A DNA stretch of 64,000 nucleotides from Bog-756 sp052143895 (GCA_052143895.1 JBKQRT010000296.1:14947-78946), one strand, 5' to 3'; positions 32,527 to 41,889 are shown, counted from the first letter of the stretch. The notes: generated by a model from the sequence alone, not told the origin. Numbers and translations are program-made.

Positions 32527-33003
32527 ATGGACCGGATCGGGGTCGTCGACACCATGTTCGCCCGCTACGACATGGGTGCCGAGGCCATCGACGAGCTGGA
32601 GGGTCAGCCGGGCTTCGGCACCGTGTTCGACCTGGTCCACCGGACGGTTCCCGGCTTCAAGGACCTAGCCGTCGAGTGCAAGCGGCTCATTGAGCGCGAG
32701 GGCTGTCTCATCGTGGTGGCCCTCGGCATGCCCGGCCGGGCGGCCATCGACCAGGTCTGCGCCCATGAGGCGTCCGAGGGCCTCATGCAGGCCCAGCTGA
32801 TGACGTCGACCCACATCCTCGAGGTCTTCGTCCACGAGAACGAGGAAGACGACCCGGCCCGGCTGGCGGCGGTGTGCGTGGACCGGGCCCGCAAGCACGC
32901 CCGGAACGCCTACTGGATGCTCTACGAGCCCGAACAGCTCACCCGCCTGGCCGGCCGGGGGGTCCGCCAGGGCTATCAGGACGCCGGACCGCTGGCTGTC
33001 TGA
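32527..33003 (+). CDS. ribC: archaeal-type riboflavin synthase
   Basis: The 158-residue protein matches the archaeal riboflavin synthase family (RibC, a lumazine-synthase-like fold), not the bacterial RibE type with its duplicated beta-barrels. Key segments are IGVVDTMFARYDMGAEAIDEL, here cut as IGVVDTMFARYDMG; RTVPGFKDLAVECKRLIE; CLIVVALGMPGRAAIDQVC; HEASEGLMQAQLMTSTHILEVFVHE, cut as HEASEGLMQAQLMT and HILEVFVHENE; and KHARNAYWML. It would dismutate two 6,7-dimethyl-8-ribityllumazine molecules to riboflavin. No other rib gene is nearby. Base composition looks like its neighbours. It could be an old transfer from archaea. It is divergent from bioA. Confidence 0.85.
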   Translation: MDRIGVVDTMFARYDMGAEAIDELEGQPGFGTVFDLVHRTVPGFKDLAVECKRLIEREGCLIVVALGMPGRAAIDQVCAHEASEGLMQAQLMTSTHILEVFVHENEEDDPARLAAVCVDRARKHARNAYWMLYEPEQLTRLAGRGVRQGYQDAGPLAV

Positions 33004-33021
33004 CGGCGCGCTCCCGAGCGG

Positions 33022-34158
33022 TCAGGCCGGTGCGTCGTGGGGCAGGCCGAGGGTCCGCTCGGCGATGATGTTGCGCTGCACCTCGGACGTGCCGCCACCG
33101 ATGGTCAACGCCCGGGCGAAGAGGAACCCGTAGCTCCACAGTTCGTCGGGCCAGGGCGTCCCGCCGCCCGGCACCGGTCCGTGGCGCGCCAGCAGTCCAC
33201 CAGTCCCAGCCAGTTCGTGGGCCACCGCCATGACGTGCTGGCCGTGCTCATCGGCCAGTGCCTTGCGCACCGACGCCTCGGGACCCGGCTCGGCGCCGGC
33301 CACCGCCGCCGATACCGTCCGCAACCGGAGCAGCCGGAGGATCTCCCCTTCGATCCAGATCCGGGCCAGGCGGTCCCGCAGGAGCGGTTCGACCGCCCGC
33401 GCCGACCCTCGCACCACGTCCACCAGGTCGGCGGCGGTGGGTCCCATCCCCCACAGCGCGCCGGAACCGGACAGCGACACCCGCTCGTTGCCCAGCGTGA
33501 CCTTGGCGAGCGACCAGCCGTCGCCCCGTCTGCCGATCAGGTGGTCAGCCGGCAGCCGGACCTCGTCGAGGAAGACCTCGTTGAAGGTGTGGGAGCCGGT
33601 CATGTCGAACAGCGGCCGCACCGACACGCCCGGGGCCCCCATCGAGCAGACGAAGTACGAGATCCCCTGGTGGGTGGGTGCCTCGGGCTCGGTCCGGGCC
33701 AGAAGGATGCCGAAGTGGGCGGTATGGGCGTAGGACGTCCACACCTTCTGGCCCTGCACTACCCACTCGTCGCCGTCGAGCTCGGCCCGGGTGGTGAGGG
33801 AGGCGAGGTCGGATCCGGCGCCGGGCTCGCTGAAGAGCTGGCACCAGATCTCCTCGCCGGCGAGCAGCGGGGCCAGGTACCGCTCCTTCTGCTCATCGGT
33901 CCCGGCGTGAAGGATGGTCGGGCCGGCCCAGCCGATGCCGATGGTGTTGTCGGGGCGCCGGACCCCGGCGCGCTTCAGCTCCTCGTCGACGATGAGCTGG
34001 TGGGTCGGATCGGCCCCCAGTCCCCAGGGTGGGGGCCAGTGCGGCGCCACCAGCCCGGCGTCGGCCAGTTGGCGCGGCGTCGGCGACGGGTGGTCGTCGA
34101 GCCATGCCCGCACCGCGGTCCGGCGGTGGTCGTCGTCGGGGGGCAGTGCAAAGTCCAT
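33022..34158 (-). CDS. acyl-CoA dehydrogenase family protein
   Basis: The 378-residue FAD-dependent protein has LFSEPGAGSDLASLTTRAE, QKVWTSYAHTAHFGILLART, the C-terminal helix with FARALTIGGGTSEVQRNIIAER and the family-typical TIGIGWAGPTILHAGTDEQK. It resembles actinobacterial FadE enzymes that act on sterol or long-chain acyl-CoA. The start is the ATG at 34158, preceded at 7 nt by TACGCT (34171-34166 on the minus strand), a leaderless-type -10. The divergent neighbour is an acyl-CoA synthetase, consistent with a shared catabolic role. Confidence 0.87.
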   Translation of the reverse strand: MDFALPPDDDHRRTAVRAWLDDHPSPTPRQLADAGLVAPHWPPPWGLGADPTHQLIVDEELKRAGVRRPDNTIGIGWAGPTILHAGTDEQKERYLAPLLAGEEIWCQLFSEPGAGSDLASLTTRAELDGDEWVVQGQKVWTSYAHTAHFGILLARTEPEAPTHQGISYFVCSMGAPGVSVRPLFDMTGSHTFNEVFLDEVRLPADHLIGRRGDGWSLAKVTLGNERVSLSGSGALWGMGPTAADLVDVVRGSARAVEPLLRDRLARIWIEGEILRLLRLRTVSAAVAGAEPGPEASVRKALADEHGQHVMAVAHELAGTGGLLARHGPVPGGGTPWPDELWSYGFLFARALTIGGGTSEVQRNIIAERTLGLPHDAPA

Positions 34159-34273
34159 TGGGGCCAGCGTAGGCTGCATCCGCTCGGGCGGCCGGTACCG
34201 GCGTGTCCGATCCGGCCGCTCCGGGGAAACAGAACGGCGCCCACCGTGGCGCCCAGGGGATGAGGAGCGAAGC

Positions 34274-35944
34274 GTGAGCAAGTGGAACTTCGGGGACGTC
34301 TGGGAGGCCGTGGCCGACACGGTCCCGGACGCGCCGGCTCTGACCCACGGGAGTCACACCCTGCGCTGGTCCGAGCTGGACCACCGAGCGGACAACCTGG
34401 CCCGGTGGCTGCTCGGCGCCCACGTCGACCACCAGGACAAGGTGGCGCTCTACCTCTACAACTGCTCGGAGTACCTCGAGGCTACGTTCGCCTGCTTCAA
34501 AGTGGGCCTGGTGCCGATCAACACCAACTACCGGTACGCCGACGACGAGCTGGTCTACCTGTGGGAGAACGCCGACACGGTGGCGGTGGTCTTCCACGGC
34601 GTGTTCGTCGAGCGGATCGAGCGGATCCGCGACCGGGTGCCCGGGGTGCGCAGCTGGCTCTGGGTCGACGACGGGACCGAGTCCTGCCCGCCCTGGGCCG
34701 TCTCCTATGAGGAGGCGGCGTCCACCACCGGCTGGTTCGGCCACGAGGCAGCGGCCCCCGAGCGGGCCCGTGCCCCGTGGGGGCGCGGGCCCGACGACCA
34801 CTACATGCTTTACACCGGGGGCACCACCGGGATGCCCAAGGGGGTGATGTGGCGGCAAGACGACCTGTTCGCCCGACTCAACAGCGCCGGGTTCCGCCGC
34901 TATCCCGAGGACGGCGGCCCCGACGACGTGCGCGCCGAGCTGGAGCGCAGCGGGCCGGGGATGACCCTCCTCCCGGCCTGCCCGCTGATGCACGGGACCG
35001 GCGGGTTCACCTCGCTCGAGTGCCTCTGCGAGGGTGGCCGGGTCGTGACCCTCACCTCCCGGCAGTTCGACCCGGTCGAGCTGCTCGACACGGTGGTGCG
35101 GGAGCAGGTCAACGGGCTGATCATCGTGGGCGATGCCTTCGCCAAGCCCATTCTCGGCACGCTGGACGCCGAACCCGGCCGGTGGGACCTGAGCAACCTG
35201 GTCGGCATCATCTCGTCCGGCGTGATGTGGAGCGAGGAGACCAAGCAGGGCCTGCTCCGGCACCACGCCGGCATGCTGCTGGTCGACGCCTTCTCGTCGT
35301 CCGAGGCCATCGGCATGGGCAGCTCCGTCTCGTCGGGCAGCTCCTCGGCCCACACCGCGCAGTTCACCCTCGGCCCCGAGGTCCGGGTGATCGACGCCGA
35401 GGGCCACGACGTCGTCCCGGGTTCCGGGCAGAGCGGTGTGCTGGCGCTGGGTGGCAGGATCCCGCTCGGCTACTACAAGGACGAGGCGAAGACGGCGGCC
35501 ACGTTCCGAACGATCGACGGCGTCCGCTACTCGGTGCCCGGCGACTACGCGGAGGTGGGAGCGGACGGCTCCATCCACCTGCTCGGCCGCGGCTCGGTGT
35601 GCATCAACACCGGCGGCGAGAAGGTGTACCCCGAGGAGGTCGAGGAGGTGGTGAAGACCATCACGGTGGTAGCCGACTCGGTGGTGGTGGGGATCCCCAA
35701 CGAGCGGTTCGGCGAGGAGATCATCGCCGTGGTCGAGCTCGTCGAGGGCACGCCACCCGAGTCCGTCACCCCCGACCAGGTCATCGACCATGTGAAGGCC
35801 AGATTGGCCGGGTACAAGGCACCGCGGCGGGTCCGGTTCGTCGATACCATCGGCCGTTCGCCCGCTGGCAAGGTCGACTACGCCCGGCACCGGGCCGAGT
35901 CGGCCGAATGGACCGGGGTCGACCTCGGCCGAGGGAGCAGCTAG
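34274..35944 (+). CDS. acyl-CoA synthetase (FadD-like AMP-ligase)
   Basis: This ANL-superfamily ligase activates an acid to acyl-CoA. The 556-residue protein shows the P-loop YTGGTTGMPKGV, AFSSSEAIGMGS near the A5 motif, GDYAEVGADGSIHLLGR with the hinge Asp/Gly region, INTGGEKVYPEEVEE and the catalytic Lys in GRSPAGKVDY. The closest recalled relatives are actinobacterial FadD enzymes of sterol side-chain breakdown, but substrate is inferred. The GTG at 34274 follows TGAGGAG. Its stop overlaps the neighbour's stop codon region convergently. Confidence 0.9.
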   Translation: MSKWNFGDVWEAVADTVPDAPALTHGSHTLRWSELDHRADNLARWLLGAHVDHQDKVALYLYNCSEYLEATFACFKVGLVPINTNYRYADDELVYLWENADTVAVVFHGVFVERIERIRDRVPGVRSWLWVDDGTESCPPWAVSYEEAASTTGWFGHEAAAPERARAPWGRGPDDHYMLYTGGTTGMPKGVMWRQDDLFARLNSAGFRRYPEDGGPDDVRAELERSGPGMTLLPACPLMHGTGGFTSLECLCEGGRVVTLTSRQFDPVELLDTVVREQVNGLIIVGDAFAKPILGTLDAEPGRWDLSNLVGIISSGVMWSEETKQGLLRHHAGMLLVDAFSSSEAIGMGSSVSSGSSSAHTAQFTLGPEVRVIDAEGHDVVPGSGQSGVLALGGRIPLGYYKDEAKTAATFRTIDGVRYSVPGDYAEVGADGSIHLLGRGSVCINTGGEKVYPEEVEEVVKTITVVADSVVVGIPNERFGEEIIAVVELVEGTPPESVTPDQVIDHVKARLAGYKAPRRVRFVDTIGRSPAGKVDYARHRAESAEWTGVDLGRGSS

Positions 35945-36684
35945 CCCTTGTTGGCTCCGTGCATGCGGACGAAGTCGTTCACCGCGTAGTAGGCGTCGAT
36001 CGACTCGCCGGCGTCCCCCCAGAAGCCTTCGAGGATGTCGTAGGCCATCGTGCCCTGCTCGATGTAGTAGTTGTTGACGTCGGTGATCTCGAGCTCGCCC
36101 CTCCCCGACGGGACCAGCGTGGGGATCACTTCGAACACGTCGGCGTCGTAGCAGTAGATGCCGGTGACCCCGAACTTCGAGCCCGGCTGCTCGGGCTTCT
36201 CCACGATGCCCACCACCCGCTGCTCCTCGTCGAAGGTCGGCACCCCGAGGTGGCGCAGGTGCTCGTCCTCCTCGACCGGGGTGAGGAGGATGCGCGCCCC
36301 CCTCGGGTCGGACTTGAAGGCGTCCACCATCGGCTTGATCGAGCGCTCGACGATGTTGTCGGCCAGCATGACCAGGACCGGCTCCCCGTCGACGAACCGG
36401 GCAGCCAGGCCGAGTGCCTCGGCGATGCCGCCGGGGCGGTCCTGGTAGCCGTAGCTGAGCCGGTCGATCCCGAACTCCTGGCCGTTGCCCAGGAGCCGGA
36501 GGAACTCGCCGGCGTGGGTCCCACCCGTGACCAGCATGATCTCGGTGATGTCGGCGTTCACCAGCGCCTCGATGCCCCAGTTGATCATCGGCCGGTCGTA
36601 GATCGGCAGCAGGTGCTTGTTGGTGATCCGGGTCAGCGGGTGAAGCCGTGAGCCGGTCCCACCGGCGAGGATGACGCCCTTCAT
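35941..36684 (-). CDS. rmlA: glucose-1-phosphate thymidylyltransferase-like nucleotidyltransferase
   Basis: The 247-residue protein makes an NDP-sugar from a sugar 1-phosphate and NTP, likely dTDP-glucose. Motifs are the nucleotide loop ILAGGTGSRLHPLT, KHLLPIYDRPMI with the substrate Lys, and LADNIVE plus VEKPEQPGSKFGVTGIY. The length is shorter than RmlA (~290), so it may lack part of the C-terminal region and could prefer another sugar. The ATG at 36684 has TAGGCT 7 nt upstream on the minus strand, overlapping the stop of the upstream beta-lactamase gene. dTDP-sugar supply for the epimerase and glycosyltransferases at the window end is plausible. Confidence 0.82.
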   Translation of the reverse strand: MKGVILAGGTGSRLHPLTRITNKHLLPIYDRPMINWGIEALVNADITEIMLVTGGTHAGEFLRLLGNGQEFGIDRLSYGYQDRPGGIAEALGLAARFVDGEPVLVMLADNIVERSIKPMVDAFKSDPRGARILLTPVEEDEHLRHLGVPTFDEEQRVVGIVEKPEQPGSKFGVTGIYCYDADVFEVIPTLVPSGRGELEITDVNNYYIEQGTMAYDILEGFWGDAGESIDAYYAVNDFVRMHGANKG

Positions 36685-36694
36685 GCGGCGCAGC

Positions 36695-37669
36695 CTAGAC
36701 GTGGTCGCCGGACGGTGCCCGGCGCCCAGGATCGGGCAGGGAGCCGCTGCCCTGCTCAGTGCCGGCCTCGGCCCGGCCCCGGGACCCGACCTCCGACCCG
36801 GGCGTTGACCCGGCCCGTGACCATTCGGCGACCACGGCGTCGGCCAGCGCCGGCCAGGCCCGCACCGCCCACAGGCCGAAGGGGCGGTCGCTGAGACCGG
36901 CGCAGAGGAGGCCGGCGTCCGGGTCGATCCACAGGAACGAGCCGCTGCGGCCGAAGTGCCCGTAGGTGGCCGGCGAGTTTGAGGTCCCCGTCCAGTGGGG
37001 CTGCTTGTGGCCGCGGATCTCCACGCCGAGCCCCCAGTCGCACGGCTCGAACCGCTGGAAGCCGGGGAGGACGCCTCCGAGCCCGGGGAACTGGACCGAG
37101 GTGGCGGCGCGGTGGGTCTCGGCGCTGATCAGCGTGGGCGCCGCCAGCTCGCGACCCAGGGCGAGCAGGTCGGTCAACGGACCGGTCAGGCCGGCGGCCG
37201 CACCACCCGCCGCCGGGTCGGGGGACAGCGAGGTGCGGTCCATGCCGAGCGGATCGAGCACACCCTCGGTCAGGTACTGGACGAATGGCATCCCCGAGCG
37301 CACCGCCAGGAGGTGGCCCAGTTCGAGGTAGCCGGCGTTGGAGTAGATCCGGCTGGACCCCGGAGGGTCGATCGCCGGCCCGGGGTCCGGGCCGAGCCCG
37401 GAGGCGTGGGCCAGCAGGTGCCGCACCGTGGACCCGGGGGGACCCGCCGGCTCGTCGAGGGCCAGCGTGCCCTCCTCGGTGGCCACCAGCACGGCCAGGG
37501 CGGTGGCCGGCTTGGTCACCGACGCCCAGGCGAACGGGTGCTCGACCGGACCGACGGCGCCGCCGTCGCCCCCTGGACGCGCCGTCCCGCTCAGCAGGTC
37601 CGTTGGGACCACCACGCCCACGGCCGCACGGTCCACGGGCCAGTCGGCCACCATCCGGAGGGCGTCCAT
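36695..37669 (-). CDS. beta-lactamase-fold serine hydrolase
   Basis: The 324-residue protein resembles class C beta-lactamase/DD-peptidase-like esterases. The nucleophile motif SVTK (ASVTKPATAL) and the second motif YSNAGY (tyrosine-x-asparagine) are present, and HFGRSG fills the third-motif position. No signal peptide is visible, so it may work in the cytosol. The ATG at 37669 has TACGCT 9 nt upstream; a start seven codons earlier is possible. The Gly/Ser/Arg-rich C-terminal tail looks disordered. Substrate unknown. Confidence 0.75.
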   Translation of the reverse strand: MDALRMVADWPVDRAAVGVVVPTDLLSGTARPGGDGGAVGPVEHPFAWASVTKPATALAVLVATEEGTLALDEPAGPPGSTVRHLLAHASGLGPDPGPAIDPPGSSRIYSNAGYLELGHLLAVRSGMPFVQYLTEGVLDPLGMDRTSLSPDPAAGGAAAGLTGPLTDLLALGRELAAPTLISAETHRAATSVQFPGLGGVLPGFQRFEPCDWGLGVEIRGHKQPHWTGTSNSPATYGHFGRSGSFLWIDPDAGLLCAGLSDRPFGLWAVRAWPALADAVVAEWSRAGSTPGSEVGSRGRAEAGTEQGSGSLPDPGRRAPSGDHV

Positions 37670-37793
37670 CCCGACCCGAGCGTAGATCACGTCACCCGAC
37701 GGACCGCATCACAACTGTGGCACCGGTGGTGACGCCAGGCCCCGTGGGCAGGAGGCAGGTCCGGCGACGCCGGCGGTCGCGCCCGCCGGTTCG

Positions 37794-38868
37794 GTGATCC
37801 GGTCCGCGCCGCTGGCGACCGGTGGGTCGCTGCCGTCCGGCACGACCGCCGAGCGCGTCCTGTACCATTCGCGGTCGATCACCGGCGGCGAGCTCGCCGT
37901 GTCGGGAATGGTGGTGGTGCCCGGTGGGCCACCCCCGCCCGGCGGCTTCCCCATCGTGAGCTACGCGCACGGCACCACCGGACTGGCCCCCACGTGCGCA
38001 CCGTCGCTCGACGGGATCGCCGCCATCCCCGACCTCGCCGCCCTGGTCGCCCTGGTCGCCCGGCGGATGGTGGTGGTGGCCACCGATTGCCAGGGACTGG
38101 GCACCGGGGGCGTCCATCCCTACCTGGTCGGGCAGAGCGAGGCCCAAGGCGTGCTGGACGCAGCCCGGGCCGCCCGCGACCTGCTCGGGCCGGCCACATC
38201 GAACACCGTCGTCGTGCTCGGCTACTCGCAGGGCGGCCAGGCCGCCATCTTCGCCGGCCAGATCGGCCGGGCGTACGCACCCGAGCTGTACCTCGCCGGC
38301 GTGGTGGCCATCGCCCCGGTCACCTCGCTGACCCGGCTGGCCCCGTCCGTGCCCTCCGCCCGGCCCGACCCGACCCCGACGCCGGCTATGCGGTCATGGC
38401 CCTCGCGTCGTGGTCGGCGGTGTACAGAGGGCCGCCGCTCAGCGCGGAGCTCACCGGCCTTGCACTGCGGAGGGCCGTCGTCGTCGGCACCTCCTGCAGC
38501 GGCACGGTGAACGCACGCTTCGACACCACCCCTGGCCGCCGGGTGTTCCGCACGGGGTGGGCCGGCGCCCCGAAGTTGCAGATCGAGATCGCCGCCAACC
38601 AGCCCGGCCACGCCCCGACCCTGGTGCCCTCCTCGTGGTCCAGGGCACCGCGGACACGGTGGTCGCCTACCGGGACACCACCGGTTTCGTCACCGGCACG
38701 CTCTGCCGGGACCAGCACGACACGGTGGCCTTCGAGCCGGTCCCGGGTGCCGGGCACACCGGGGTGGTGTCGGTGGCGACGCCGCTCGTCCTCTGCTGGA
38801 TCGCCTCACGGCTGGCGGGCACCGTCGCTCCGACTTCGTGCGCCCGGACCCACGCTTCCAGCGGCTGA
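37794..38868 (+). pseudogene. secretory lipase-like gene with two frameshifts
   Basis: Three frames together encode a secretory-lipase-type alpha/beta hydrolase: VLYHSRSITGGELAVSGMVVVP, GYSQGGQAA with the nucleophile Ser, then AVMALASWSAVYRGPPLSAE and GTSCSGTVNARFDTTPGRRV, then LLVVQGTADTVVAYRDTT and the catalytic His in PGAGHTGVVSVA. Frame changes lie at the CCC runs near 38369-38371 and 38627-38629; adding one C to each restores continuity. No start with a signal peptide was found upstream of 37794, so the 5' end may also be lost. Confidence 0.75.
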
Positions 38869-38917
38869 CCCCGCACGCGCCGTCCGGGCCGGCGCAGGGA
38901 GAGCCGGAACCCGGGGT

Positions 38918-39808
38918 TCAGACGTCGAGGAAACGGCGCACGGCGAAAGCGGAGCCGGCTACGCCGACGACCACGCCCACCACGGCCACCAGGATGCAGG
39001 TGCCGGCCACTTCCCATCCGCCGAGCGACATCTGGGCGATGATGTTCCCCTGGTTGGCCGCGGTCTTGGCCGTATCCAGCCCGATGCCCCAGTAGAGGGC
39101 CAGCACCACGAGCACCGCCACGCCCGCGCCCAGCAGCCCCTGGACCAGTCCCTCGGCCATGAACGGCAATCGGATGAACCAATTGGTGGCGCCGACCAGC
39201 TTCATGACCGACACCTCCCGTCGACGGGCGAAGATCGCCATGCGGATGGTGTTGAGGATGAGCACCGACGCGGACAGCAGGAGCACCACCGCGACCGACA
39301 GGAACACCCACTGGAGGATCCGGATCACGCTCTGCATGGTCTTGATCTGCTGGCCGGGGTACTTGACCCCGAACACACCCGGCCGGCCGGTGAACTGCTG
39401 GTAGACCGCGGGAGCCTGCGACGGGTCGTTGAGGACGCACCGGTACGAGGACGGGTAGTCGGACAGCGTCGTGGCGCCGATCTCGTCGGCCGGAAGGATG
39501 CGTTTCGCCTCGTTGTAGTCGTACTGTTGGCTCCGCTGGATGCACGACTTCACGTACGGCGACTGCTTGAGCTCGTTCCCGATCACCGCCGCCTGGGAGA
39601 CCGAGGCGCCCGGCTTCACCCACACGATGGCCTGGACCCCGTTCTGCCACTGCACGGTGGCCTGCGACGCCCCCTGCTTGAGCAGCAGAGCCGAGCCCAC
39701 CAGGGCGAGCGACACGGCGACTGTCAGGATGGCCGCCACCGTCATGAGGCGGTTGCGCCACAGATTGGTCACGGCCTCGCGGGAGACGTAACCGGCGGAG
39801 ACTGGCAT
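38918..39808 (-). CDS. ftsX: cell division protein FtsX
   Basis: FtsX is the membrane half of the FtsEX complex, which links the divisome to peptidoglycan hydrolases outside the cell. The 296-residue protein has four membrane helices (first MTVAAILTVAVSLALVG; then LSVAVVLLLSASVLIL, GLLGAGVAVLVVLALYW, ILVAVVGVVVGVAGSAF), a large outer loop between helices one and two (about residues 40-170) and the conserved RREVSVMKLVGATNWFIRLPF before helix three. Its ATG overlaps the ftsE stop by one base (TGATG). Confidence 0.92.
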   Translation of the reverse strand: MPVSAGYVSREAVTNLWRNRLMTVAAILTVAVSLALVGSALLLKQGASQATVQWQNGVQAIVWVKPGASVSQAAVIGNELKQSPYVKSCIQRSQQYDYNEAKRILPADEIGATTLSDYPSSYRCVLNDPSQAPAVYQQFTGRPGVFGVKYPGQQIKTMQSVIRILQWVFLSVAVVLLLSASVLILNTIRMAIFARRREVSVMKLVGATNWFIRLPFMAEGLVQGLLGAGVAVLVVLALYWGIGLDTAKTAANQGNIIAQMSLGGWEVAGTCILVAVVGVVVGVAGSAFAVRRFLDV

Positions 39809-40599
39809 CAGGTGCGGGCGGCGAAGCTGTCGGCGATCCCGTCGACCGGTGACCCGGCCGGTGCCTGGTCCGTCATCGATCCGGTCGGCGAGCCGGCACC
39901 AGCCGCCGCCGTGGCGCTGTCGATGCCATAGACGCCGTGCGCCTGGTCGCGCACGATCATGCCACGGTCGAGCTCGATCACCCGCCGGCGCATCTGGTCC
40001 ACCATGCCGGCGTCGTGGGTGGCGATGATCACGGTCGTGCCGGTCCGGTTGATCCGGTCGAGCAGGCGCATGATGCCGAGGCTGGTGGTGGGATCGAGGT
40101 TTCCGGTCGGTTCGTCGGCGAGCAGGATGAGGGGCCGGTTGACGAAGGCCCGGGCCACCGCCACCCGCTGCTGCTCACCGCCCGACAGCTCGTGGGGCAG
40201 GTTGTCCCGCTTCTTGGCCAGGCCGACGAGCTCGAGCACCTGGGGCACTTGGGAGGCGATGACGTGCTTGGGTCGACCGATGACTTCGAGGGCGAACGCC
40301 ACGTTCTCGAAGACGGTCTTGTTGGGGAGGAGGCGGAAGTCCTGGAACACGCAGCCGATGTTGCGCCGGAGGTAGGGGATGCGCCACTTGGCCAGGTGCC
40401 CGATCTCCTTGCCCGCCTCCCAGATGCGTCCGGAGTCGGGCATCTCCTCGCGCAGCAGCAGGCGGATGAAGGTGGTCTTGCCCGATCCCGATGGGCCGAC
40501 GAGGAACACGAACTCACCCTTGTCGATCTCGACGGTGCAGTCGTTGAGGGCGACCGTAGATCCCTTGTAGGTCTTGGTGACGTTCTGGAACTTGATCAT
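39808..40599 (-). CDS. ftsE: cell division ATP-binding protein FtsE
   Basis: FtsE is the ATPase half of FtsEX. The 263-residue protein has Walker A GPSGSGKT, the characteristic NIGCVFQDFRLLPNKTVFENVAF, signature LSGGEQQRVAVARA, Walker B ILLADEPTGNLD and the H-loop ATHD. It ends with a Gly/Ser/Ala-rich tail of about 40 residues not present in shorter FtsE proteins. It is upstream of ftsX in the secA-prfB-ftsE-ftsX order typical of actinobacteria. Its start lies ~130 bp after the prfB end. Confidence 0.93.
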   Translation of the reverse strand: MIKFQNVTKTYKGSTVALNDCTVEIDKGEFVFLVGPSGSGKTTFIRLLLREEMPDSGRIWEAGKEIGHLAKWRIPYLRRNIGCVFQDFRLLPNKTVFENVAFALEVIGRPKHVIASQVPQVLELVGLAKKRDNLPHELSGGEQQRVAVARAFVNRPLILLADEPTGNLDPTTSLGIMRLLDRINRTGTTVIIATHDAGMVDQMRRRVIELDRGMIVRDQAHGVYGIDSATAAAGAGSPTGSMTDQAPAGSPVDGIADSFAART

Positions 40600-40727
40600 G
40601 GGGGAAGTGTCACAGTGCGAAGAGGAAACTGCCGGGCCGGGTTCCCATTCCGGACAATGCTACCCGCGCCCATCGGGCAATTGGTTCAGCCCCCCTCACC
40701 TCCGCAGACGCGGCGACCGGCTACCCG

Positions 40728-41888
40728 TCACCCGGCGACGCGCCGCTGCTCGGCCCGGCGCCGTAGCTCGGCCTCGATGAACGCGTCCAGGTCACCGTCG
40801 AGCACCGCCTCGACGTTGCCGGTCTCCTCGTTGCTCCGGAGGTCCTTCACCAGCTGGTACGGGGCCATCACGTAGGAGCGGATCTGGTTGCCCCACGCGT
40901 TGTCGGTCCGGTCACCCGACAACTGGTCGAGGGTGGCCTGATGCTCGGCGCGCTGCCGTTCGGCAAGTTTGGCCGCCAGCACCTGCATGGCCTTGGCCTT
41001 GTTCTGGTGTTGGCTGCGCTGGTTCTGGCACGACACCACGATGCCGGTGGGAAGGTGGGTGAGGCGGACGGCGGAGTCGGTCTTGTTGACGTGCTGGCCG
41101 CCGGCGCCGGAGGACCGGTAGGTGTCGATGCGCAGGTCCTTCTCGTCGATGTCCACCTGATCGGAGGCATCCTCGAGGAACGGGACCACGTCGAGCGACG
41201 CGAAGCTCGTCTGCCGCCGGTGCTGCGCGTCGAACGGGGAGATGCGGACCAGCCGGTGGACGCCGCGCTCGGCCGACAGCAGGCCAAAGGCGTACCGGCC
41301 CCTGACGATGAAGGTGGCCGACAGCAGGCCGGCCTCCTGGCCGGGTGTCGCCTCCTCCACCTCGAGGTCGAAGCCGCGACGCTCCGCCCAGCGCGTGTAC
41401 ATCCGGAGCATCATCTCCGCCCAGTCCTGTGCGTCGGTGCCGCCGGCGCCGGCGTGGATCTCGGCCACGGCGTCACCGTCGTCGTACTCGCCGGCGAACA
41501 GCGACCGCAGCTCGAGCGCGCCGAGCCGTCGGTCGAGATCGGCGAGGACGCCCTCGACCTCGGGGCGCAGGGACTCGTCCTCTTCCTCTTCGATCAGCTC
41601 GTTGAGCGTCTGGGCGTCGGACAGCTGCTCGGCCAGGCCGGCCAGGAGCTCGAGGTCCTCGGACACCCGACCGAGCTCGGTGGTGACCGATCGGGCGTGG
41701 TCGGCGTCGTCCCACAGGCCCGGCTCCGAGGCCTCCTGCTCCAACTCGGCCCGGCGCGCCTGCAGCCGGTCGGCGCCGAGGAAGTGCTCCGCCTCGCGGA
41801 GACGCTCGGACAGGGACGCCAGGGTGGCCGGCAGGTCGACACGCTCCGCTTCCGCCGCGCCCCGGCGGGGTCCGTCCGCCGCCGCCAT
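40728..41888 (-). CDS. prfB: peptide chain release factor 2
   Basis: RF2 recognises UGA and UAA stop codons and releases the peptide. The 386-residue protein has the codon-recognition SPF motif in VRISPFDAQHRRQTSFAS and the catalytic GGQ in SSGAGGQHVNKT. It is read in a single frame: unlike E. coli and many bacteria there is no in-frame UGA and no programmed frameshift. The ATG at 41888 lies just after the secA stop (1-bp gap), so it may depend on secA translation. Confidence 0.95.
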   Translation of the reverse strand: MAAADGPRRGAAEAERVDLPATLASLSERLREAEHFLGADRLQARRAELEQEASEPGLWDDADHARSVTTELGRVSEDLELLAGLAEQLSDAQTLNELIEEEEDESLRPEVEGVLADLDRRLGALELRSLFAGEYDDGDAVAEIHAGAGGTDAQDWAEMMLRMYTRWAERRGFDLEVEEATPGQEAGLLSATFIVRGRYAFGLLSAERGVHRLVRISPFDAQHRRQTSFASLDVVPFLEDASDQVDIDEKDLRIDTYRSSGAGGQHVNKTDSAVRLTHLPTGIVVSCQNQRSQHQNKAKAMQVLAAKLAERQRAEHQATLDQLSGDRTDNAWGNQIRSYVMAPYQLVKDLRSNEETGNVEAVLDGDLDAFIEAELRRRAEQRRVAG

Positions 41889-41889
41889 T

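Noticed and set aside
38870..38917. smpB and tmRNA after ftsX, as in other actinobacteria
   Set aside because: The DNA after ftsX is a short gap and then the lipase pseudogene on the other strand; neither was seen in this window.
40728..41888. Programmed frameshift in prfB
   Set aside because: The gene reads in one frame without an in-frame UGA near the start.
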